A stretch of 64,000 nt of DNA from Dactylosporangium vinaceum (lineage in GTDB: Bacteria > Actinomycetota > Actinomycetes > Mycobacteriales > Micromonosporaceae), in assembly GCF_019904175.1 (NCBI RefSeq), contig NZ_CP061913.1, positions 8,680,001 through 8,744,000 on the forward strand, in the 5' to 3' direction. A model generated the notes under the pieces. That model was not told the origin of the DNA and did no database searches. It saw nothing but the letters and a program-made list of their open reading frames with translations. This document shows, in pieces, positions 1-8,260 of the stretch. Within the stretch, counting starts at the first letter, position 1; every line of letters starts with the position of its first letter. A program made the position numbers and the translations under genes.

Positions 1-601
1 TCTCGTAGTCCTGCCCGGCGTCGACCTGTGGCTGGCCCACCCACAGGGCCCGCATCTGCTGCTGCATGAACGAGGTCAGCCGCGAGCGGTACTCCTGGTC
101 GAAGCGCTCCAGGGCCTCGATCTGCTGCTGCAGCGCCTGCCGCTTCGAGGTCAGCCCGCCGACGACGTCCTCGTAGATCTGCTCGGCCCGCTGCTTGATG
201 TTGTACGCATTGTCCTCGGCCTCGCGCACGATGTCCTCGGCGCGGGCCTGGGCGTCGGCGAGTACCTCTCCGGCGTTGCGCTCGGTCTCCCCGGCGTAGG
301 CCTCGGCCTCGCGGGCGATCTTCTCGGCGGCCGCCCGGGCCCGCCCGAGGATCTTCTCGGCCTCGTCGCGCAGCGCGCCCGCCTGGGCCTGCGCCTCGGA
401 GACGATCTGGCCGGCGCTGGCGTGGGCCTGGGCCTGGATCTGGTCGGCCTCGGCGATCGCCGTGTTGATGTGCTCCTCGGCGGTGCGCTGGGCCATGGTG
501 AGCACGGCGAGCGCCTTCGCCTGGTCGTCGCCGCCGCCCTGCTGGGGCATGACGCCGGGCGCCATGCGGTCGTCGTACTGGCGCATCGCGTTCTGCGTCA
601 T
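1..601 (-). CDS. coiled-coil DivIVA/FilP-type cytoskeletal scaffold protein (3' part outside window)
   Basis: About 200 residues are visible, running off the left edge, so the C-terminus is missing. After a short Gly/Gln-rich start (MTQNAMRQYDD) the protein is almost all Ala/Glu/Arg/Gln heptads (for example AEADQIQAQAHASAGQIV), predicted as one long coiled coil from about residue 20 to 190. No enzyme motif or membrane segment is seen. Proteins of this type in actinobacteria are polar-growth or cell-division scaffolds of the DivIVA, Scy and FilP group. The N-terminal lipid-binding signature of true Wag31/DivIVA is absent, so a FilP-like or DivIVA-domain relative is the better label. The start follows GAGAGGACAAGGG at good spacing. 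Confidence 0.75.
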   Translation of the reverse strand, partial: MTQNAMRQYDDRMAPGVMPQQGGGDDQAKALAVLTMAQRTAEEHINTAIAEADQIQAQAHASAGQIVSEAQAQAGALRDEAEKILGRARAAAEKIAREAEAYAGETERNAGEVLADAQARAEDIVREAEDNAYNIKQRAEQIYEDVVGGLTSKRQALQQQIEALERFDQEYRSRLTSFMQQQMRALWVGQPQVDAGQDYE

Positions 602-738
602 GTCCCTTGTCCTCTCACCGAATGCCTCGCGCACAGTACCTGAGATACGTCGGCCCGCGGTACCGCCGAATCGCCGTAACCAGGCCCGAAGCCTCGGGGT
701 TTGTCGGATTTTCGAAATTCGGCCCGTCCGGCCGGTCG

Positions 739-2343
739 ATGGCGATCACTACGCCCGGTCCGGATGATCGATGCGTGCAGGTGATCCCCGTCGCCTTCCG
801 CGGCGAACGCGCCGTCTCCGCCCCCCTCACCATCGGCCAGCTCAACGTCGCCAAGTGGCTGGCCGGCAGCCCGAACTCCCCGGCGGCGCTGCTCGACCAG
901 CGGCTCCCGGTCCCGCCCGGCACGCCGCTGCCCGCCGTCGTGGCCGCCCTCGGCGCGCTGCTGAGCCGCCACGAGGGCCTGCGCAGCCGCTACACCATGG
1001 GTGACCCCGGCGAGCAGCGCGTCCTCGCGGCCGGCGAGGTGGTGCTGCGCGTCCTGCCGGCCACCGAAAAAGACCGTCTGGCCGACCTCGGACGCGCCGA
1101 TCCGCTCGATGTGGCATCCGATCCGCCGGTACGTTTCCTCGCCGCCGGCACCGCGGAGTGCATCACCGACCTGGTGGCCGTCTACTCCCACCTGGTCGTG
1201 GACTTCCAGGCGCTCATGGTCGTGCACCGCGAGTTCGCGGCGCTGCTGCGCGACCCGGCGGCCCGCCTCGACGCCGTCGTGCAGCAGCCGGTGGACCGCG
1301 CGCACGCGGAGCGGCAGCCCAGCCGTCGCCGCCGCCAGGAGCAGGCCATGCGCCACTGGTCCCGGCACCTGCGCGCCGCGCCCGCCCACCTCTACGCCCG
1401 GCCGCGGGCCACGCCGGGCCCGGGCTCGGGCGCGTGCGGCATGTCGTCGCAGGCGGCCGCCCAGGCCCTCGACCACATCGCCGCCCGCACCCGGGTGAGC
1501 CGCCCCACGATCGTGCTCGCCGCGTGGTGCGCGCTGCTGCATCGGCGCACGGGGTACGACACCTGCCGTTTCGTGATGCTCTCGGCGAATCGCTTCGAAT
1601 CCGATTTACGGGACTTCGTGGGCAGCCTGGCCCAGTCGACGTTCGTGGCGGTCGAGGTCGCCGGCGCCGGCTTCGACGAGCTGGTCCGGCGCACCTTCGG
1701 GGCCGTGCTCCAGGCCGGCGTGAACGGTGCATACCACGTGTATCGGCAGAGCGAGGGCACCCGGGCCGTGATGGCCGAGCGCGGCCTGGCCCCGAGCTTC
1801 GAGCCGCTGTTCAACAGCAGCGTGGTCGACACCCGCGGCTTCGACGCCCCACCGCCGCGCACCCCGGCCCCGACCGACCTCGCCTGGGCCGACCTGCCCC
1901 CGACGAACATCCTGCTCCGCTTCGACCTCGGCCAGATCGACGACACCGTGGTGGCCCGCGTCTGGACCGGCGACACCGGCCGGGTGACCCCGTCGGAGGC
2001 CCGCGAGCTGCTCCTGGCGCTGGAGCGCCTCCTGGTCGCGGCGGCCGCCGCGGACCTCGACCCGGCCGGCGTCACCGCGGCGCTGGGCCTGGAGCCGATC
2101 GAGCGCCCGCCGGGCTGGCACCTGATCGACGGCTGCTGGGTCGACCTGGCCGAGGTCCAGCGGCTGCTGGACGACGCGCTCGGCCCGGGCGCCGCCCGCC
2201 TGTCCGGCCCGGACCTGACCGCCCACCTCGCCGACCCGGCCCTGACCCCCGAACTGGCCCACGAGCGCTGCCTGTCCCTCCTACCGGGCCGCCACGCCGC
2301 CATCACCCCCCGCCGCTACGTCGTGGAGCCGCAGGACGCCTGA
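739..2343 (+). CDS. stand-alone NRPS-type condensation domain protein
   Basis: The protein has about 534 residues and a single condensation-domain fold. The family motif HHxxxDG appears as SHLVVDF, with the catalytic second His kept (residue 151) and Asp155 present, while the first His and the Gly are changed. No adenylation or carrier domain is attached or adjacent, so it is a free-standing C domain. Such proteins can make an ester or amide bond on a partner carrier protein, or be non-catalytic. The start is uncertain: ATG 739 has no clear ribosome site, and GTG 775 or GTG 781 give starts closer to the conserved block (VIPVAFRGER). The frame is also open upstream to 607, but that part looks non-coding. 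No other NRPS gene is in the window, so its product is unknown. Confidence 0.75.
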   Translation: MAITTPGPDDRCVQVIPVAFRGERAVSAPLTIGQLNVAKWLAGSPNSPAALLDQRLPVPPGTPLPAVVAALGALLSRHEGLRSRYTMGDPGEQRVLAAGEVVLRVLPATEKDRLADLGRADPLDVASDPPVRFLAAGTAECITDLVAVYSHLVVDFQALMVVHREFAALLRDPAARLDAVVQQPVDRAHAERQPSRRRRQEQAMRHWSRHLRAAPAHLYARPRATPGPGSGACGMSSQAAAQALDHIAARTRVSRPTIVLAAWCALLHRRTGYDTCRFVMLSANRFESDLRDFVGSLAQSTFVAVEVAGAGFDELVRRTFGAVLQAGVNGAYHVYRQSEGTRAVMAERGLAPSFEPLFNSSVVDTRGFDAPPPRTPAPTDLAWADLPPTNILLRFDLGQIDDTVVARVWTGDTGRVTPSEARELLLALERLLVAAAAADLDPAGVTAALGLEPIERPPGWHLIDGCWVDLAEVQRLLDDALGPGAARLSGPDLTAHLADPALTPELAHERCLSLLPGRHAAITPRRYVVEPQDA

Positions 2344-2408
2344 CGCCTGGATGCCGGCCGCCGGGACCGGCGGGCTGCCGCGCCATTGACCGGACCACTC
2401 CTGCGGGC

Positions 2409-2972
2409 ATGGCTGCGGGCGGCACCCACTTCGACGCGCCGATCCACTGGGTGACCGGACGGGACGGCGAGGACGTCGCCCAGGTGCTGGCGAAGCGGCT
2501 GATCGCGCCGGCCGTCGTCATCGACCGCGCGGCCGACGCCGCCGCCGACCCCGGGTACCTCCTCGAGATCGACGACGTCAAGGCATGGGAGCGCGAGCAC
2601 GGCGCGCTGCCCGACGGGGGCTGGCTGCTGTACCGCACCGGCTGGGACGCCCGCGGTGACGACGACGCCGCGTACCTCAACGCCGGCAACACCCCCGGCA
2701 TCTCGCCCGAGTGCGCGCGCTGGCTGGCCACGCAGACCCCGATCGCCGGGCTGGGCGTGGAGACGGTCGGCACCGACGCCGGGGCCGCGCACTCCTTCGA
2801 CCCGCCGTTCCCGTGCCACTCGTTCCTGCTCGGCGCCGGCAAGTACGGCCTCACCCAGCTGCGCAACCTCGACCGCCTCCCGGTCACCGGCGCGGTCATC
2901 GTGGCCGGCCCCCTGCCGATCGTCCGCGGCTCGGGCAGCCCGGCCCGCGTCCTGGCCCTGGTCGAGCGGTGA
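2409..2972 (+). CDS. cyclase-family metal-dependent hydrolase, N-terminally truncated
   Basis: The 187 residues match the C-terminal two thirds of the cyclase/kynurenine-formamidase family (metal-dependent amide or ester hydrolases). The metal motif HxGTHxDAPxH begins inside the start region: the protein reads MAAGGTHFDAPIHW, keeping GTHFDAPIH but losing the leading His and about 65 to 70 residues that normally precede it. The downstream body (GVETVGTDAGAAHSFDPPFP) is intact. The upstream 65 bp to the condensation gene do not encode the missing part in any frame. The stop overlaps the start of the next gene by 4 nt (GTGA), so the two were one operon. It is probably a 5'-deleted remnant, though a shortened protein could still be made. 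Confidence 0.6.
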   Translation: MAAGGTHFDAPIHWVTGRDGEDVAQVLAKRLIAPAVVIDRAADAAADPGYLLEIDDVKAWEREHGALPDGGWLLYRTGWDARGDDDAAYLNAGNTPGISPECARWLATQTPIAGLGVETVGTDAGAAHSFDPPFPCHSFLLGAGKYGLTQLRNLDRLPVTGAVIVAGPLPIVRGSGSPARVLALVER

Positions 2973-4602
2973 GCCCCGGCACCGCGACGGTCAGCCGGAG
3001 GATCGGCGAGGCCCTGGCCGCCACCGGCGTCGACACGTGCTTCGGGGTGGTGGGCAGCGGCAACTTCCACCTCACCAACGCCCTCGTCGCCGCCGGCGCC
3101 ACATTCGTCGCGGCCCGGCACGAGGGCGGGGCGGCGGTCATGGCCGACGCCTACGCCCGCACGTCCGGCAACCTGGGTGTGCTGAGCCTTCACCAGGGGC
3201 CCGGGGTGACGAACGCGCTGACCGGGATCGCCGAGGCCGCGAAGAGCCGCACGCCGATGGTGGTCCTCGCGGCCGACACCGGGGCCGCCGGCGCGCGCTC
3301 GAACTTCCGGCTCGACCAGGCGGCGCTCGCGGCCGGGATCGGTGCGGCCTACGAGCGGGCGGCCACCCCGGCCTCGGCGGTCGAGGACGTGCTGCGGGCG
3401 GTGCGCCGCGCCCGCACCGAGCGGCGCACAGTGCTCGTGAGCCTGCCATTGGACGTGCAGAATGCCGAGGCCCCGGATTCGGTACCGCGAGCCGAAGCGC
3501 CGCCACCGGTACACCTGGCGCATCCGGCGTCGGTCGACGCGCTGGCCGAGCTCATCGCCGCCGCGCACCGCCCGGTCTTCATCGCCGGCCGCGGGGCCCG
3601 CCACCCCGGCGCCGCGGCGGCCATCGAGGCCCTGGCCGAGCACTGCGGGGCGCTGCTCGCCACGTCGGCGGTGGCCAAGGGGCTCTTCAACGGCAGTCCC
3701 TGGTACCTCGACGTCGCCGGCGGCTTCGCCTCGCCCGCGGCGGCCGAGCGCATCGCGGGTGCGGACGCGGTCGTCGCGTGGGGCTGCGCGCTGAACATGT
3801 GGACCACCCGGCACGGCCGGCTCATCGCGCCCGGCGCGGCGGTGGCCCAGGTCGACGTCGACCCCGACGCCCTGCACACCGGGCTCGGCGTGCTGGGCGA
3901 CGCGGCCGCGACGGCCACCGCGGTCCTGGCCGCGCTGAGCGCCCGCGGCCCGGCGGCGACCGCCTACCGGGCCGAGCCGCTGCCCAGCGTCCGCTGGCGC
4001 GACGAGCCGTTCGACGACCGCACCGGCGACGGCCGCATCGACCCGCGGACCCTGTCGATCGCGCTCGACGACCTGCTGCCGGCCGCGCGCACGGTGAGCG
4101 TCGACTCCGGCAACTTCATGGGCTACCCGTCGATGTACCTGTCGGTGCCCGACGCCGCCGGCTTCTGCTTCACCCAGGCGTTCCAGTCGATCGGCCTGGG
4201 CCTGGCCACCGCCATCGGCGCCGCCGTGGCCCGCCCCGACCGGCTGGCCGTCGCGGCCCTCGGCGACGGCGGGTTCCTGATGGGCATCGCCGAGCTGGAG
4301 ACCGTCGTGCGCCTCGGCCGCCCGATGGTCATCGTGGTCTACGACGACGCCGCCTACGGCGCGGAGGTCCACCACTTCGGCCCCGGCGGCCACCCGCTCG
4401 CCACCGTCACGTTCCCGGACACGGACCTGGCCGCGATCGCCCGCGGCTACGGCTGCGCAGGCGTCGTCGTGCGCACCCGGCCGACCTGGCACCGGTCGGC
4501 GAGTGGCTGCACGGCCCCCGCGACCGCCCGCTGCTCATCGACGCGAAGGTCACCGCCGACCGCGGCGCCTGGTGGCTCGACGAGGCGTTCCGCGGCCACT
4601 GA
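2969..4602 (+). pseudogene. thiamine-diphosphate-dependent decarboxylase/synthase, frameshifted near its 3' end
   Basis: This is an acetolactate synthase/benzoylformate decarboxylase-type enzyme of about 544 residues. Seen are the catalytic Glu52 in ARHEGG, the central FAD/CoA-like domain, and the ThDP/Mg motif starting GDG at residue 432 and running to VVYDDAAYG. The frame is good from GTG 2969 to about 4475. There the reading shifts: the correct C-terminus (ADLAPVGEWLHGPRDR and on to GAWWLDEAFRGH, stop 4602) lies in the +1-related frame. Adding one C to the CCC run at 4476-4478 restores a continuous protein. Without it, the frame runs to 4759 with an unrelated tail. It is either a true mutation or a homopolymer error. 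It overlaps the truncated cyclase gene by 4 nt. Confidence 0.8.
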
Positions 4603-4661
4603 CAACTCCTCACAGCATGACCTCCGTCCTTTGCGGACGATGATCGGCAGTGTCGACCACG

Positions 4662-4741
4662 CGGAAGGGCGAGCAGCCACCATGGATCGTGCCGGACGGG
4701 TTGTGGGACCGGATCGGGTGCGGGCGGTGCTGCCGAGCGTG
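4662..4741 (+). pseudogene. possible IS5-family transposase N-terminal fragment
   Basis: In one frame the spacer between the ThDP gene and the exonuclease-like gene reads RKGEQPPWIVPDGLWDRI. This resembles the conserved opening of IS5-type transposases (WIVPDxLWxRIxxLLP). After one base shift it continues VRAVLPSVA, matching the next part of that pattern. Nothing further of a transposase follows, and no terminal inverted repeats were recognised. The assignment rests on a short remembered motif only. Confidence 0.4.
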
Positions 4742-4768
4742 GCGGACCCGTTGACATAATGCATCGTC

Positions 4769-6139
4769 ATGAGCGAATGGCATGGTCGTCGACCGACCCG
4801 GGCCGGGGCCGGTTCCGGGTCGACCGGCGGTGCCCGGCGGGGTCGCGGCGGCCCGGACGGCCCGTTCGTGGGCTGGGCCGACGGTCCGCTCTGCGGGCTC
4901 GACATCAAGACGACCGGCGGTGACCTGGAGACGGCCCGGATCGTCGCGATCGCCCTGGCCTTCGTTGGCGACAAGACGCCGATCGCCAATCTCGACGTCC
5001 TCGTCGATCCTGGTGTCCCGATTCCGGCCGAGGCGAGCGCGGTGCACGGGATCACCACCGCGCAGGTCCGCGCCCACGGGCTGCGGCCGGCGGAAGCGCT
5101 GCAACAGCTGGCCAACCGGCTCGGCGGTGCCTGGGGGTCCGGCCGGGCGGTGATCGGCTTCGACATCGCCCCCGCTCTCACCGTGCTGGACCGTGAGCTG
5201 CGGCGGCATCTGGGCGCCGGCCTCGCCGTGACCGGCCCGGTCGTCGACCCGCACGTCATCGACCGGACCCTGGAGCGCCGCGAAGGCGATCGGAGCTTGG
5301 CTGCGACGTGCCGGCACTACCACGTCCGCCACGGCGCGGACCACGACCCGGTGCAGGACGCGCTCGCCGCCGCACGACTGGCGTGGCGCCTGGCCAAGCG
5401 GCATCCGACCGAGGTCGGCCGCCCGACCGCGGCAGCACTGCACCGTGCGCAGATCGACTGGACCCGCACGGCGGCCGGCAGTGCCGCTGCCGACGCGGTC
5501 GACGGCGCCTGGCCGATGCGGCCCTACGTCGTCACCGACACCCGTGACCAGAAGGTCATCAAGGCGATCCACCACAAGATCCGCACCGACTGGGAGCACA
5601 GCCTCCGGACCAAGGGCCCGCAACCGTTCCGCCCCGAACTCCACATCGTCAACGACACCCGGGACGCGCATCCCTACTTCACGTCGATCCGCGTCCTGGC
5701 GAACAACATCGGACACGACGACTCGTTTTCTGTCGCGCTGATGGGCGCGCTGGCCAACTCGATGGCCGCCGACCGCGTGGTCGTCGCGTGGGAGCCACAT
5801 GCGCTGGAACTGTCGACGTCGGACTTCCGGACGTCGGCGCCCCGCTCACCCGCCGGCCGTGAGCGGACCCTGATGGTTGTCGACCTGGTGAGCGGGCGGC
5901 TCGTCCGGTGGGCCAGATACCCGTACACCTCCGAGCGCGTCCATCCCGGCGACCGTCACCCGTTCGAGTGGGGGCGACCGGCGGTGGCCGATCGACCCAC
6001 CGAGCCGCTGCCCGAGGTCATCGGGGATCTGGTCCGGACATGGCGCGAGCCCCCGCGCAGCCCGCAGGACCATTTCCACTGGATCTCCGAGTTCCGGCGG
6101 ATGACCTACGACGTCACGGACGCTGTCCGGCCGCGGTGA
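4769..6139 (+). CDS. DnaQ/DEDDh exonuclease-fold protein with altered active site and an unknown C-terminal domain
   Basis: The 456-residue protein has a basic Gly/Arg-rich start, then residues 38-210 with the RNase-H-like exonuclease fold of DnaQ relatives. Motif I reads D45-I-K47-T-T-G where the family has DxET, so the catalytic Glu is Lys. In motif II (FDIAPALTVLDREL) the position of the catalytic Asp aligns with Ala136. Motif III keeps His192 and Asp197. Two of the four metal ligands thus seem lost, which suggests a nucleic-acid-binding rather than cleaving role. Residues 220-456 form a second region (NDTRDAHPYFTSIRV, VVAWEPHALEL) that I do not recognise. It stands alone, 9 nt beyond the end of the shifted ThDP frame, and next to convergent genes. 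Function unknown. Confidence 0.7.
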   Translation: MSEWHGRRPTRAGAGSGSTGGARRGRGGPDGPFVGWADGPLCGLDIKTTGGDLETARIVAIALAFVGDKTPIANLDVLVDPGVPIPAEASAVHGITTAQVRAHGLRPAEALQQLANRLGGAWGSGRAVIGFDIAPALTVLDRELRRHLGAGLAVTGPVVDPHVIDRTLERREGDRSLAATCRHYHVRHGADHDPVQDALAAARLAWRLAKRHPTEVGRPTAAALHRAQIDWTRTAAGSAAADAVDGAWPMRPYVVTDTRDQKVIKAIHHKIRTDWEHSLRTKGPQPFRPELHIVNDTRDAHPYFTSIRVLANNIGHDDSFSVALMGALANSMAADRVVVAWEPHALELSTSDFRTSAPRSPAGRERTLMVVDLVSGRLVRWARYPYTSERVHPGDRHPFEWGRPAVADRPTEPLPEVIGDLVRTWREPPRSPQDHFHWISEFRRMTYDVTDAVRPR

Positions 6140-6203
6140 TCCGGGCTCCGGGCGGCGCAGCGGCCGGATCGGCAGCACCGCCCAGTCGTAGACCCGTTCC
6201 CCT

Positions 6204-7361
6204 TCAGTGCTCGCGGATCCGGGCGTTGCGAGCTGCGATCGCTCCGGCGGATTCGGGGCAGATCATGGGCAGACCGAACTTCTCGGTCTCGATCTGGATG
6301 CGCTCGGCGGTGGGGCGGAAGCTGCGCTCGTATTCGACAAACGCACTCTCGATGTCGCCACCGCTACGGCGGAATGCGTCATACAGTGCGGTTGCGCCGA
6401 GGATGGCGACGGAGCCGCCCATACCGGCGGCGGGCGAAGGGCAGTACGCGGCATCGCCGACGAGCGCGACCCGCCCGGACGACCAGGACGGCAACCGGTT
6501 CTGGCACAGCTTGTCGAAGTAGAAGTTGTCGGCATTGAGGGCCGCGTCGAGAACATCGGTGAACGGCTTGCCGGCATCGGCGAACTGGCCGCGGAGGATC
6601 TGCTTCTGCTCGTCGATGTCGTGATAGTCGTAGGCGATCTCCTGGTCGGAACGGAAGATGAAGACGACGTCGGTGGTGTTCTCGTAGGAGTTCACCAGCA
6701 GCGTCCGGCCGGGCGTGTTCTGGATTCGTGACGTCCAGGGCGGGATGAACGTGCCGTCCACCACGGTGACCGACGTGTAGTGGTGCAGGAAGTGGCTGTA
6801 GTCCGTCTCGGGCCCGAACCAGAGCCGGCGGACGTTGGAGTGGTTGCCGTCGCATCCCAACACCATCGTGAACTCGCGGTCCGGACCGTTGCGGAACGAG
6901 GCTCGGACACCCTCGGCGGCGGCGGTGAGCTCGGTGACGGAGTCGTCGAAGATCACTTCGACGGCGCCCTCGGTCTCGGCGAACAGGATCGCGAGGAGGT
7001 CGTCGCGGTGGATCTCGAGGTCGTCGTGGCGGTGGACCTCGAACGCGTCGATGACGATGGTCTCGGCCGTGGGCTCCGGTGCCATCTTCGCGATGGGCGC
7101 GCCGTCGATGTCGGCGAACTCGGTGGTGCGCGGCGGGAGCGCCTTGGCCCGAACGGCGGCGGCGATCCCCATCCGCTCGAAGATCGCCATCGCGTCGTTG
7201 CGGAGGTCGACCGGCGTGCCGCCCTTGCGCAGGCCCGTTGCGTTCTCGACAACGGTGACGTGATACCCGAGGCGCTGCATCCAGATCGCCGTCGTCAATC
7301 CTGCGAAGCTCGCCCCTGAGATCAGTACCCGTCCCGGCTGCTTCTTCGTGACCATTTCCAT
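6204..7361 (-). CDS. FAD-dependent aromatic-ring-type monooxygenase
   Basis: The 385-residue flavoprotein belongs to the p-hydroxybenzoate hydroxylase/TetX class. The N-terminal dinucleotide fold is seen at residues 11-38 (LISGASFAGLTTA, ending VTVVE), and the second FAD motif GDAAYCPSPAAGMGG lies near residue 300. These enzymes use NAD(P)H and O2 to hydroxylate aromatic or polyketide substrates, or to inactivate drugs. The true substrate cannot be read from the sequence. It is divergent from the TetR gene at 7465, and two copies of a TetR-type palindrome lie between them, so it is probably the repressed target. ATG 7361 is used; ATG 7352 is an alternative. Confidence 0.85.
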   Translation of the reverse strand: MEMVTKKQPGRVLISGASFAGLTTAIWMQRLGYHVTVVENATGLRKGGTPVDLRNDAMAIFERMGIAAAVRAKALPPRTTEFADIDGAPIAKMAPEPTAETIVIDAFEVHRHDDLEIHRDDLLAILFAETEGAVEVIFDDSVTELTAAAEGVRASFRNGPDREFTMVLGCDGNHSNVRRLWFGPETDYSHFLHHYTSVTVVDGTFIPPWTSRIQNTPGRTLLVNSYENTTDVVFIFRSDQEIAYDYHDIDEQKQILRGQFADAGKPFTDVLDAALNADNFYFDKLCQNRLPSWSSGRVALVGDAAYCPSPAAGMGGSVAILGATALYDAFRRSGGDIESAFVEYERSFRPTAERIQIETEKFGLPMICPESAGAIAARNARIREH

Positions 7362-7400
7362 GACGTTGTCCTCCCGCTGTTCGGCGACGTGTAGTCGATC

Positions 7401-7452
7401 TTGTAGTGACTACACCTTTACGACGGTAGGACCAACTTGTAGTGACTACAAG
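7401..7452. promoter_or_regulatory. pair of TetR-type operators between monooxygenase and TetR genes
   Basis: The 13-mer TGTAGTGACTACA occurs at 7402-7414 and 7438-7450. The second copy extends to a perfect 17 bp palindrome, CTTGTAGTGACTACAAG (7436-7452). The centres are 36 bp apart. Both lie in the divergent promoter region, 13 nt before the TetR ATG and 40 nt before the monooxygenase start. A half site (GTAGTC) is seen at 7391. Binding by the adjacent TetR is inferred. Confidence 0.75.
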
Positions 7453-7464
7453 ATCAGTGGCATC

Positions 7465-8124
7465 ATGGCGGACGTGACGAAGCCGACAGGTCGCCGGGAG
7501 CTCAGAAAACTGGAGATGCGGCAGCGCCTGGCCGATGCCGCGGCTCAGCTCTTCGCGGAGCACGGTTACGACGCCGTGTCCATCTCCGACGTGGCGACCG
7601 CCGCGGGCGTGGCGGTTCAGACTGTTTTCAACTACTTCCGGACCAAGCCCGACCTCGTCCTCGATCGTGCCGACGACATGCTCGAGCGCTCGCGCCGGTG
7701 CGTCGCCGAGCGCGACCGGGCGCTGACCCCGGCCGAAGCCCTCAGCGTGCAGGTGCATGAGGACATCGACCACTTCGCCGCACGGGACGCGTCCTTCGCC
7801 CGCGGTGAATTCCCCGCACAGTCCGTGGAGAGCGACTCCCTTCGCCGCTTCGCGCTGCAGTTCCGCTTCGACCAGGCCGAGGCGATCGCGGCAGCCATCG
7901 GCGAGACCGATCCGGAGATCCATGCTCTCGTGGCCCGCGCCCATGCCAGCGGTCTGATCACGGTGATGCAGGCCGTCACCGACCGGATCGGCGAGGCGAT
8001 CCGATCGGGGGCGCACCTCGCCACAGTCGCCGCAAAGCTCCATGAGGATGCCGAGGTCACACTCGCAGACGCCGCCGAGACGTTCCGCGCCATCAAGGCC
8101 AGAGCGGCCGAGAACGTCCGATAG
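7465..8124 (+). CDS. TetR-family transcriptional regulator
   Basis: The protein has 219 residues. The helix-turn-helix is at about residues 18-62 (ISDVATAAGVAVQTVFNYF), with the phenylalanine-tyrosine recognition pattern typical of TetR proteins. The rest is the alpha-helical ligand and dimer domain. ATG 7465 is chosen because upstream in-frame codons would place coding sequence over the operator pair. The protein probably represses itself and the divergent flavin monooxygenase by binding the TGTAGTGACTACA palindromes. The inducer is likely an aromatic compound or drug handled by that enzyme. Confidence 0.85.
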   Translation: MADVTKPTGRRELRKLEMRQRLADAAAQLFAEHGYDAVSISDVATAAGVAVQTVFNYFRTKPDLVLDRADDMLERSRRCVAERDRALTPAEALSVQVHEDIDHFAARDASFARGEFPAQSVESDSLRRFALQFRFDQAEAIAAAIGETDPEIHALVARAHASGLITVMQAVTDRIGEAIRSGAHLATVAAKLHEDAEVTLADAAETFRAIKARAAENVR

Positions 8125-8195
8125 CCGGACGCCTTAGGACCGCGACACAGCCGCGGCGGGGCTGAGACGGGCCGGGGCGGGGCCGAGCCCGAGCC

Positions 8196-8230
8196 GGGGT
8201 GGGGCGGGGTGGGGCGGGGCGGGGCGGGGC
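8196..8230 (+). repeat. GGGGC/GGGGT tandem G-tract array
   Basis: Seven consecutive GGGG runs separated by single C or T bases lie in the 136 bp spacer between the convergent TetR and GtrA genes, within a wider G-rich stretch from 8158 to 8253. The plus strand fits a G-quadruplex motif very well. No protein-coding frame is supported here. Confidence 0.7.
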
Positions 8231-8260
8231 AACACCGAGGCGGGGCCGGGCCGGCCGTCC

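Noticed and set aside
2303..4492. Long open frame antisense to the cyclase and thiamine-diphosphate genes
   Set aside because: It is a GC-rich shadow frame: low-complexity Arg/Gly/Ala composition, no ribosome site, and the plus strand carries recognisable enzymes.
4751..4768. TTGACA directly before the exonuclease-like gene as a -35 promoter box
   Set aside because: It ends only 12 nt before the ATG, so a -10 box would lie inside the coding region. It is more likely chance.
8158..8253. GGGGC repeats as a CRISPR array
   Set aside because: Units are 5 nt with no spacers and no cas genes; this is a simple G-tract repeat.
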